64,000 nt of DNA, taken from positions 2,671,285 to 2,735,284 of the forward strand of contig CM046870.1 in NCBI GenBank assembly GCA_025617745.1, in the 5' to 3' direction. The notes beneath the pieces are model-generated. The model saw only the letters and a program-made list of their open reading frames with translations, was not told where the DNA came from and searched no databases. Below, piece by piece: positions 24,706 through 36,500 of the stretch. Source of the DNA: Heliocidaris erythrogramma (Eukaryota; Echinodermata; Echinoidea; Camarodonta; Echinometridae). The position numbers and the translations under genes were made by a program. Each line of letters begins with the position of its first letter. Positions within the stretch are counted from its first letter, which is position 1.

Positions 24706-25064
24706 TCAGTCATGGTCATCACCATTATCATTATCATCATCATGATTATCATCAACATCATTATCATTACTGTCATGATATCCACGAACCATCCAAAATT
24801 CATGTTCACACACTTTATGCCCCATTGAAACAAAGGGGGCGCTATTTCACTAAAATAGGTAGTAGAGCCTACGAATTGAAAATGCTAGGAAAAGGCTGAA
24901 ATCATAAAAATCGTGAATAGATTCATTATAATTAATGTCATCGTGATATCAACGTCATCTTTCCCATTATCATTTTGTCATTCGTCTTCGTCAAAAATAT
25001 TAAGATCAAAAGACAGATCACCTAATTCGTCTTCAGTGATGAATTAAAATTCTAGTTTTATTTT

Positions 25065-25092
25065 CTTTTTATTAATTAATTAATTAATTAAT

Positions 25093-25127
<35 letters not shown>

Positions 25128-25225
25128 TTTTTTTTTTGGGGGGGAGTCTCTGGCAAGCAAAAAAAAACAACAAAACAAACAAACCCCCAAAATCAGTATT
25201 TTTTTTATTGGGGGGGGGGGGGGAG
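25065..25225. repeat. TTAA/ATTT low-complexity tract with G runs
   Basis: TTAA and ATTT tetranucleotide repeats run from 25070 to 25130 and are followed by T then G homopolymers (25138-25144 and 25210-25223). Confidence 0.85.
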
Positions 25226-26880
25226 TCTTTTTATTCAAAAATTATCTTGACAAGCAAAAAAAAAAACAACAAAAAGTTATCAGGAATTCTAAGTGGGGTG
25301 TTTTAACTTCAAATAACACCAAACGGGGGTGTTTGAACACATAAAACACCCAAAACACCCCCTTGGTACGCGCATGTGTCAGAGTAGATTCTATACATGT
25401 TTTAAAGCCCCCACTGCAGTAAATGCCTCACTGGGTTTCTTATTTTCAATACACCTGTATTCATTTTCTATTCGATGGTAAATTCAGCTTATTTGAGTAT
25501 ATTCTACATCTATTTTGTTTCTTTAAAAAAAAAAAATCGTTCCATGAATATTATCAGTTTGAGGGGCAAATATGCTAGGAGCGTTATTCCATTGAAGTCA
25601 TGGGCGTAGATATAGCGGGCAGGGGGGTGGGGATATGTGAATGCATCATTCATTTTTTTTTTCATTGTAGAAAAATAAACTCACAGTGTAGATAGCATGA
25701 TAAGGCCTGTAGGCAGTGTAGGGCATGACAGGGCCTGCCTTCACCATCCACCATGTCCAACGGCGGATCCAGGATTTTGTGAGGGAGGGGGCCAGCGCCG
25801 GATTAATGATTTTGTGATGGGAGGGGGCCCAATATTCGGAAATTCATACTTCTATTTTTTAATACTTTTAATGTGTATTGTAGGATGTGATTGAACGCAT
25901 TTATCTCTATTCCACTCTCTCTCTCCCTCTTTCTGTTATGTTTATATTCTCTACATCCATTTCTCTCTCTCTTCCTACCTGCAGATGTCTACCACCACTC
26001 TCTCTCTCCCTCCCCTTTATGTCATAATGATATCTAACATAGAATTTAAATATATTTTAAACATTATACAATATTTCTAACTGAGTATGTGGGTATGTTT
26101 GACAGAGTAATTGTGATCATGAGCACGTATGCGTGATAATTTCATTAACAAAAAAAAATAATAAATAAATAAACTCACAAGAATGTACGCATCGATTGCG
26201 AAAATGTTGAGAGTGAACCCCTGGATTTCCACGGGTCCCGCTAGTCTATATTAATGAACGTGACTGTGGTCCTCTCAGATGGAATGTTGATAAGAATAAT
26301 ACATGTATTTGCTAAATGGGAATAACACTCACTGTCAGAATCAATGATGTACCTACTATCACTTTTTTTAAATTTATATCGAACTTTTAACACATACTGT
26401 TCGTTTCTTTGATTTTTTTCTTTATATACTTTCACCAATGAAATCGTGGTGGTTCAAACACTTTGGCTATGTGTACGTAGAGGAAAATATTTTTTATTGA
26501 GGCTGACGCTTTAGTTTTCGCATGCTCGTAGCATCTTGCAACATGAAGGCATTAACAAAGGGATGTCGGAACCATGGGCGTCAAGACATGGGGGTGATAC
26601 CAGATCTAGGAATAGTGAATAATTCTCGCTACCCCAAATACGCAATTTCGCCAACAGATGGCGTTTGTCATGCAAACCACGCATGCGCATTGCTGACAAT
26701 ATCCCGATTGGGTCGACAAGTGTTTGTCTTTTTGCATTGAAAATGTACACAGGTATTACAAAAATCCTCGAGTTTGAGTATAAATTAACCGACTTGTTTG
26801 AAAAGATACCATGATTTATTGAGACAATTGCTTGCATTTTCAAAATTTGAGTGGTTTATGTCATGCGATCCAAAAATTAA
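25226..26880. other. Intergenic DNA, no gene seen
   Basis: Contains fragments resembling GGCGGATCCAGG elements (25760-25810), a CT-rich patch (25915-26010), and short ORFs on both strands around 26511-26843 without recognisable domains. Confidence 0.4.
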
Positions 26881-26896
26881 GCATTTTAGCACTCAT

Positions 26897-26902
26897 TTTA
26901 TT
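26897..26902 (-). terminator. Poly(A) signal of the sulfotransferase gene
   Basis: A canonical AATAAA on the minus strand lies about 125 nt downstream of the sulfotransferase stop codon. Confidence 0.6.
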
Positions 26903-27024
26903 CATAAGCCGTAGTATTTCAATACGGACCGGAAGTGAAGTTGACGAAGATGCGGACCATTTCCATGTATAATATTGCCCTTGAAATGAGAAATACAAAG
27001 AGCCTGCATCGGTCTGGAAAGAAG

Positions 27025-27140
27025 TTAGGCAGGTCCAAAATCCATCTCGAGTCCAGAACCAGCCATTTCCTTCTTGTAAAGCTCATCAAATCGTCTGTTC
27101 TGATCGTCACTGAAATAATTATTGCAATCTCCGATTATAC
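27025..27140 (-). CDS. Sulfotransferase exon 8 (terminal)
   Basis: 116-bp coding end after a CATTGCCAG acceptor, encoding IIGDCNNYFSDDQNRRF and ending in stop TAA at 27027-27025. The family consensus here is GDWKN; Trp is replaced by Cys and Lys by Asn. Confidence 0.9.
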
Positions 27141-27504
27141 CTGGCAATGACGAAGAGAAATTCCAAGTTTTAATCAAAGATAATAACTAAGGAAGTAAGT
27201 GACAATGGAAAATAGAAGTAATTTACTTGTACATAACGCATGGTATTGGTTTATTGGGAAAGTAATGATTTGAAAAGCCCAGAATAAGGGTATTTTATTA
27301 AGGAGCTTGTTCATACTCCCCATAAGCTATAATGGCTCTTATGCAAGTACTATATTTGCCTGTATTGCCATGTAGTTGTTACTAACCAAGCGGCTGCAGC
27401 AGTTTTACCAGCTTTACACCAGTGAAACTAGTGGCGTAGCTCCAGGGCACCGGTGAGCATGTGCCTCCTATATCGAACGAGAGAAACAAGAAAATAAAGG
27501 AAAC

Positions 27505-27554
<50 letters not shown>

Positions 27555-30500
27555 CAGAAAGAGAGAGAGAGAGAAAGGAGGGATTTTCTTTGTTTTCAGA
27601 GGAAAGTGTATTCTAAAACTCGCTCATCGGGGGATAGGGGCAGCAGTTATTTCTTCAATTTTTGTTTGCGGGGGGGGGGGGGGGGGGGGGGGTGCAGCTA
27701 ATGAAATAGCTTACCTTTCCTCATGAAGGACTTATTTTCCTCAGTCTGTGCTGCTCCCTTCATAAGGGTGTCTGGATTTGAAGATGGGTTCTTTTTCATC
27801 GCACTGAACGTTGACGCGTTCGCGATCTTTTCTATGACGTCATCAGTAAAAGATTTGTCCATGAATTCAGCAATTAGTTTGACGGCTGCAGGAAGATCCT
27901 GCCAGTTAGATGTAGACAGAAATATACAACATACATAAGAATAAAATCTAAAAGTTTCTGTACAACTTATGACAATTTCTATAGCATTACTAAATGTTGC
28001 TTTGACGCCAGGAAATTTGAAATAAAGAAAGCATTAAAATCCTCAAATTGGCAAAACAATGAAGAGTACAAGTTAATTGTTTCTATAAAAACATGTAAAA
28101 TAAAGCCATTTTGCCACTGTTTTTCAATTATTTACTTCTGTCCAAAGCATGTTCATTTATGATACGTGGTTTTTCGTTGGAATAGGGTAGCAGTAAGATG
28201 AGAATACTACTTTAGAGGAGGAAAACTATTATCTAATTAGCCTTTCAAATAATCAAGAAAGGTAAGATAAGTTTGATTGATAACATACACCGAGAAAAAC
28301 CATAACGTATTACAACTACAGCAATATCTGACCTTCTTCATATCCTCGTACTTGAGAAAGAGAACATTTGGATGATTTCTTCTCCTCCACCATGGCAACA
28401 CTTTTTCAAACCAAGATCCCTGTGGAGCTTTGATATGAAGAAAGTATGATATAAAATTGAAAAATACGATCAAATTTGTTCGAAAATGTTAGGAAGAGTA
28501 AATTGTCGTAGCTCTTAAAACATGGGCGTCGACCTATCTTCAGGATGGTGGGTGGGGACGGAGAAGGGGTAAAAAAGCATTAACAGGATGTTGACGCTTC
28601 GTAGTTAAATTCAAAATGATGGGCAAGGTGGGGGGGGGGGGGGGGGGCAACCAGACCTCTCTGAAAATATGAAATGTGAAACTGATAGACAAGTTTTATT
28701 TATAGGCATGTTCGTATATGTGACAGTTTACGTGAATTTTCCAAACGAAAAAAGGGGGAAAAATTGAGTATTGAGAAATATGTGGATTCAGTGATAGGTA
28801 GAAATGAACATAAGCTTCACTACATATTATATACTTTTATGTTTTGTCTGGATATTAAATTAAATTAGAGTAGAGAAATTTGGTAGTTGTGTGGAACGTC
28901 TGACATCCCTGCTACTCAGGCATAGACATTGGAGAGGTCTCTGCCCACCCTACTAACAGACTCGTACTATAGTAATACATAGTTTAATATAATAATAAGA
29001 GCATGCTACAGTTTGCTCAAACCTCAAAATAAACAGAACAGAGCAGTCACATTCCAGAAGAAGACATGAAAGAAGCGTTTAGAAGGTGGTATGAAATAAA
29101 ACATGAATGACAAGAATTTTTTGTTGTTGTAAGGTTTAAATGTAAGGAATAATATTCAGTCAGAGTGCAAATTGCAACTGCACAATTTAGTTTGTCATTC
29201 AATGAGTTATGAAGTAATTACCAAAAGAAATTATGCTTTTTGGTAGTTTGAATACTCAAAGAATATAATTATGTAGATATATATTTTGTTTTTTCATAAT
29301 GTGCTTTACATTTGCTTTACATGTTAGGCAATGTATTTCTTGGATTTCACATTTGTTTTCATTGGGTAAGGGGAATTATGTTTGACATTTGCATTTGAGT
29401 CCGGATCATAAGGGTTCAGCCATCTATTTCCTGGCGGTCAAGACATCTGGGGATGTAAGTCTGGGTGTGTCTGTACCAGCGCATACACTTGTCTTAGGTG
29501 ATGGCGTCGATGTTCCGCCTTGCCACTTGCTGCACAAGACGTGTTCGCCATTCCTGCATCGTCACGCCCGCTTCTTCTGCAGCTGCCCTGTCCCCTACCC
29601 GCTGCTGCCACTCAGCACGAGCCAAGTCTCGTTTGACGGCCGCCTTAAAGGCGGAGTGTGCCATCTCGGTGTAGTTGAGAAACGGCGAGTACGGGGGCAG
29701 GAGTTTCAAGCTGATCCGGGGGTCAACGTCAGCTGGGAGCTGGGCACGAACGTGTGGCCGGGCATTGTCGTAAATCAAGAAGATGGCCTCGTCTGCCGGG
29801 AACATGTTGGCGCACTCTCGTGCTGTTGCAGCTAAGAAATCCTCGAACGATTCCCTCGTCGTCGTCTCGCTGGACACGGTGTGGTGGACGAGGCCCACCT
29901 CTCCAGATACTGCAAATGTGATGTTGCAGTTTTTTCCACGCTGACGGTTGACGACGCGACGAACAGGGGTGCCCCTGGCAGCTCTCCCAAAAGACCTCCT
30001 GGTCCAAATGTTATAGCCGCACTCATCGATGTATACACAATGACTGACGACCCCTTGGGCCATGAACCACTGTGCGTACTCTTGGCGCTTTTCCATAGTT
30101 ATGGGGGCATTTCTGGCATCAGGAACGTCTTCGGCCAGTTTGAGGGTTATCAGCATCCCATCAAGTGCCCTGGAGATAGATGTCACGGAAACGGCGGGCT
30201 TCTGGGGCAGGGAGGCTTCTAAGTCGCGCTTAGGGATTGGCACCAATTATTTGCTGAAGACGGGCTCGCATGTCCTCGTCAACCTTCACGTTGTTTGCTC
30301 CCCCTCTTTGCAATTTGTGACGTCTACCTGCCCTTAGGTAGGTAGCTACTATGGATCTTGCAGTGCTCCTGTTGATACCCAGGGTGTCCGCAAGTTGCAG
30401 GTAATCTGCCTGATGTCCCTCAAATGCGTCGATAAGTCTCTCCCTATCTTCGTTTGAAATTCGCCTATATCTGACGCGCGGCTCCATGATTATGCGACAA

Positions 30501-33500
30501 AGGTAGATAGAGATGTGAAACACAAGTGCACTGAACGATTACCTATGTTGCAATGGAAGACTTCTATATACTTGAACTCTATAGACTTGAAGAAGAAGAC
30601 TTGCTTCATACTACCTGTAACAGCAGTTAATGTGCATCACAAAAGACGTTATTTTAAACATTTAATTTCTAAAACATAAGTTAGAATGCACATGCGTAAT
30701 ATGCACATGCGAATTTGAATGAACGCATTACGAATTCGAATGCCCACGTGCGAATTTGAATGATCGAAAAGGCGCTTCCCGGCGAGGTTGCGAATTTGAA
30801 TGCCCTCGACGGGCATTTTAAATTGAAAGATGTTAATGCTAAATTACTTGACCGAAGTGCGAATTTGAACGACTAACTTCATGGTGCGGATTTATTTTTC
30901 GAATTTGAATGACTTCTTTATTAAATTGAATGGCGAACTTGCAAAAAAACCTTAGCCTTTGGGTCATCAGTGCTGACATCGAGAGGTAAGAATTTTGGTA
31001 GACAATGGGTCCTCATGATTCGGGGGGATGGCATCTCTGCGACCTGGTCGATCCTCAGCGGAGCCGTCTGAAAAGATGTTTCATAGTTGAAAATTTTAAC
31101 ACCCCTTTTTTGTATAAAACATAATGTAATATTCGTACCAGGACAGCTGCCTACTGACTACTAACTGGGGCAGTGGCGAAGCTACAGCGGCGCACGGGGA
31201 GCACGTGCCCCCATTCAAACCGCAAAATATAATAAAGAAAGAATATAACAAGTTTATTTGCCAGGAAGTAATTGTCCTAAGCTATACTTGTCTAGAAGTC
31301 GTTATCCGGAGGGGGGTTTAGTGGTTACATGTCGTTTTTTCCGAAGGTTCGTAATTCCAAAGATTCATATTTCCAAATGTGCGTATTTCCGAGAAGTTAT
31401 GTAGGGCTCTATTGCATTTTGGGTATCACGAACCTTCGGAGTTACGAACCCTATTTGTATATTGTTCAATTTATATTGATTGTTGCATATTTTCTAATGT
31501 GTTTTTAAAGTGATGTGAAATAAAATTGAATTTAATTGAATTATTTCATTTTCGGAATTACGTATCTTCGGAAGAACGAACCATCTGAATGTTGCATCAA
31601 AATAATGTTCGGAATTATGAACCCTATTTCATTTTCGGTATCAACCAAAGAAGGTAAAAAGAATTGATAAACCATGGTTTAATAACGAATTACGACAGCT
31701 AAATAAAAAGAAAAGCTTGTATTACAAAAAATATTTGAATAATCCCAATGCGTATAGACTTGCTGCATACAACAAATACAGAAATAAATTAACAAATAAA
31801 ATTAAATATACAAAACATAAATATTTTAAACTAACGTTTGCAAACGCTGAAGGTGATTCTAAAAAACATGGAAAATCATAAATGGTCTTTTAGGCACAAA
31901 GTCTAAGAAAAATGACATTCACCTTTGTGTACAATATAATAATGAAAGTATTAATAACAATGCAGATATATGTAAAGCTTTTAATGAATACTTTGTAAGG
32001 ATAGGCTCAAAATTGACATCTACTCTTGAAAAACCTGGAGGTGATTTTAATGGCCCAGTCACAATGTCGGCGATCTGTCGGGGATTAGTTTTGGCCGGGG
32101 GTCGTCGTAGAAAATAAAGAATCCTTGAACAATCCTAGCAATAATCCTAATAAAAGTGGAGCAGTCACATTGTCTGAGATTTTTTCAAGGATTTTGACCC
32201 GGTTTTGTCGAAAAATCGTGGGATTAGCCTCCGATCGCCTCCGATTGCATCGGAGGGGATCGGAGACGATATCTGCGAGCGTCTTTTCTTTTAAATTTTT
32301 TCCCCCTGGGTATATGTGGGGGAAAAGGAGGGTTTCTTGACCTCGGTCATCTGTATTTCTCCCTGTACACTGTAGCGTGGTATCCCTCATCCACACAGAA
32401 TCTTGCGACTAGTCTCAGATTATTCGGAGGACGCCTCCGATTAATCGGAGGGCATCGTAGGTCATCGGAGATTATGTCTGGGATGCCCAAAAAATGGGTG
32501 AAAAATCTTGCGAGCAATCTTAAAATTTTAAGTTCAAAGTTGGGGACCGCGACGGGTGTGGCGATGCCTAAAAAATCTGCGACAAGCCGCAGGCGTCCGG
32601 AGAGCGCCTCCGACGGGTGCAAAATCGTGAGATCTGTCTCAAGATTTTGTTAAAATTTCCCGGGTTTTACCCATCGCCGACGCATCGCAACTGATTTGTG
32701 ACTGGCCCATAAACAATATTAAAAAGAAAAACGAATATACTGCTTTTCTTACTCCAATTTCTCTAGGAGGAATAATAAGTATTGCAAATAGCAATAAATG
32801 TAGTGGTTTTGATGATGTAGATATCAAGATGGTTAAACGAGTCATACATATAATCTGTTATCCACTGTGTGCAATATTTAATTCTTCGTTAGAAACTGGG
32901 ATTGTACCAGATCAACTAAAGATCGCTCAAGTTATTCCAATTTTTAAAGGTGGTTCTAAAACTGAAATACGTAATTATAGACCTATATCACTGCTGTGTT
33001 CTCTAAAATATTAGAAAGGGCTGTTTATAACCGTTTATATTCTTTTTTGTACAAACATAATATATTGGTTAACTCTCAATTCGGTTTTCGAACAGGGCAC
33101 TCCACATCTTCTGCTTTAGTTGATTTTACATGTCAAGTTGCTAACGTTTTTGATAAATCTGAAATCATGATGGGATTGTTTTTAGACCTTAGCAAAGCCT
33201 TCGATACCTTAGATCATGAAATAATACTAACAAAATTATTCAATTACGGAATACGTGGTGTATTATTTAACTGGTTTAAGAGCTACTTAGCAAACAGGAA
33301 ACAATTTGTTAAAATTAAGGACATTTCTTCGTCTATACAAACTGCTGTATGTGGAGTGCCACAAGGCTCAATATTGGGCCCACTTCTATTTATCTTGTCT
33401 ATAAACGACATGTGCAATATATCTGATAAGTTGAAATATATTTTATTTGCAGACGACACCAGTATGTTTATGTCGCATAACAATATTCAAATTTTGCAAC

Positions 33501-36500
33501 AGGAATTTAGTACTGAAGTTAACAAATCACTACACTGGCTAGCTTTGAATAAATTAATATTGAATGTAAATAAAACTAAATACATGGTATTTACTAAAAA
33601 AAAAAAAAAGGCTCAACCTTGGTGAGATAAAACTGCAAGTAAATAATTACAATATCCAACGTGTATCAGTAAATAATTTTTTAGAGATTGAAATTGATTC
33701 AAAACTCTCATGGAATGAACACACTGGTGCTGTCTGCAATAAGATTTCAAAAAACATTGGTATCTTATACAAACTTAGATTTCTTCCCAATTGTATTTTA
33801 AGAACTTTATATAATACATTGATCCTTCCTCATTTATGTTACTGTGCTGAAGTTTGGGCAATGACATGTCAAAGCAATCTGAATAAAATTCTAAGACTAC
33901 AAAAGAAAGCCATCCGAATAATATCCAGTTCTCATTACAAAGCTCATACAAGATCGATATTTTATAATCTTAGATTTCTTAATATATTTGATATCTGCAA
34001 ATATAATATTGGTGTTTTTATGTACTTGTGCCATAATGAATTATTACCATGTGCACTTCTGCAGTATTTTAATTTGAATTCAAGTATACATAAATATGAT
34101 ACTAGAAATGCTTCTGATTTCCACTTACCACTAATTAAAACAACTTTAATGAAAAGATCTATTTTCTTTGATGGTCCAAAAATTTGGAATTCTATTCCAC
34201 TTGCTATCAGAAACTGTCGAAATCTTCAAATTTTTAAAGTAGACATTCAAAGAAAATCACAAATATGGCAATTAAAGTATCACTAGAAACTCGGAAGCTT
34301 AAAGATGGCAATCCTATAAGTTGTATGTCAACTGCGTATCTGATGATTATAAAAACAACACAAATAAAAGCTCTTCTCAGCATCTGGAATATCCAGGATT
34401 CGCCAGAAATATAGCGATGTTTTGATGTCGTCACACTCGGGATCGATCCTGCTTAAGCAGACGACGTCCTATAATGAATGAACGTAATTGCAATGCAATT
34501 ATTTATCAAATTATAAAGAGTTTGGTGTATTTAAACATGACCTTATTTCACACCATTATAAAGGGAAAGTGAAACTGATTCTGATAGCTAAAACCGTTTG
34601 ATTGTAAATACACAGGAGAAGGGTCAATGATCAATGAAATAAACCCCACTTTCAAATTGAAAAGCCCTCCGAATAATAGCAGGATGGTATTCGTTCCCTC
34701 TTGAAACGCCGAACATGCCCCGGTGCAAGCAGCTGAAAATACAATGGCGTCTTATTTTGTTTACAAGTGACTGATTCCTTTATTTTTTTAACGCTGCATT
34801 TTTCATCAAAATAGTAGCATACACGAAGTTAAGAGTGAGGCAACAGACTAACATTAAGACTGACGCTATTGAAGGAAGAGAAATAAGTGAAGAGGAGATG
34901 ACAAAATAGGCTCTGAAAAATGTGTAAGATGTTATGAGACATCGTCTGCTTAGACAGGACTGGTCCATGGTGTGTCGTCACATATCTCAGCAGCGTTCGA
35001 GGAGCTCTTCAGCTGCTATATCGGGGGCTGTATTTTATCGTTTTATAATTGATAATAATCATTACTTCAAATGTTTCCAAGCGTTGAATTTGGATAACCT
35101 TGTTTAATTTATGCCATCTATGCAATAATAAGTATTAAGCCAATATTTAAAATCATTAAAGTTCTACTTTAAGAAAAAGTATAAATCATACCTAATTGAA
35201 TATTACAATGTGCAATAACTCACCAGGCTCTCTATATGTTTGTTAAATGTGTCTTCTTTCCCCCTATTTTTCGTATTGTTCTTGCTTTTCCAATTGTTTA
35301 TATTTCATGCCTCCAATAGTACAAAGTTAATTTACATATACATTAATATACTACATCTGGGATGGGCTCTCGTATAAGGCACACTCGCCTTTTTAGCTCT
35401 TCCCTTCACTCACATTATATTTTTTGTTTGAAGTATGCTCTTTTTAATGCTTGAGTGTAAATAAATGAACTTTGAACTTTGAACTTTGAACTTTGAACCT
35501 TCGAAAAAGACGAGTATCACCCGTTTCGGTAAGTTATCAATCGTGGTGTTTACAGAGTTCAATTAATTCTTTTCTATTACTCACTACACCTGGCTCTTAA
35601 CTATGTAGACTAAGGGCCTCGCTAAATGACCCCAGTGCATGCAGTGTCTGGTCTCTAAACTACGACCTTCGCCTCTCTAGTCACCTTCAATTTGAAGCAT
35701 TATAGGCTAATCATCATTTAGTAGTCGGCAGTCAAACAAATTTTATGTAACATTTGGCCAATCAATCGTTTGCATCAACCAGGAAGTCTATCATGGACCT
35801 CATTTCCCTTCACACCCTTTATCCACAGGATGATCCCGATTATAATTTGTATAGATTAAAAAAAATAATAATCTGAAATTCCGTTGATTTGAAATCCACT
35901 CTGTAAAAAATGTGAGATGCATAAAAGAGACCTAACATACCTCGGGGTTTTTATAGTCCAAACAAATCTCGATAAATGGAACCATCTTCATGATATGAGA
36001 GCCCTCTAGTGCCGAAGTGTTTCCATCATGTTTGATCAGTGAAGATAGTTGTTCAGCCCATGTCGTCCCTGGGAAATGAATGAAATTAGGATACACCTCT
36101 ATGATCGATGAAACTTGAAAGGGTACTATCTCTCGCTTTTTTGAGGGGGGGGGGGGGTGGCGAAAAAAAAAATTAACACTCATTTGGCTTGACAATGTAC
36201 TGAAAAGTCTGAAATTATTATTTAAAAAATAGAATATCAAATATGCTACAATTTAACCGAAAACATGGACATTAGCCTGAAAAACGGCTACATATTGTTG
36301 GAGTATCAATATTTTTGTGCGACATATTGTTATTCCGAAATATGTTTGGGATGAAAGAAAAACGAATCAATTTTGAGCGGACTGAGAACTGTGACGTGTA
36401 ATAGGCCAGTTTCGGCGATGCGAGCGCGATGACGTTATGCCTGGTAATAGTAACCAGGTTGGCCAAGCTTATTTCCGTTACCTCGTATTTTTATTTCATT

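Larger units (their letters stand above)
31640..35505 (+). mobile_element. CR1/Jockey-like LINE broken by two MITEs
   Basis: Coding fragments: KPWFNNELRQLNKKK region (31660-32045), GFDDVDIKMVKR to IRNYRPISLL (32710-33010), then after a frameshift FGFRTGHSTSSAL, FLDLSKAFDTLDH, GVPQGSILGPLLF and the catalytic FADDT box (32996-33625), then the C-terminal part IWNSIPLAIRN (33819-34232). The end of the ORF lies beyond the MITE, stopping at 35216-35218. The 3' tail is TTTGAAC repeats (35466-35500). Interrupted at 32051 and 34233 by MITEs. It lies in the sulfotransferase intron between exons 3 and 4. Confidence 0.85.

Noticed and set aside
26511..26843. 110-codon minus-strand ORF near the sulfotransferase 3' end
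   Set aside because: No domain, no splice sites in phase, and it lies beyond the poly(A) signal of the neighbouring gene.
29881..30337. Plus-strand ORFs over the DDE transposase
   Set aside because: They are antisense shadows of the transposase frames.
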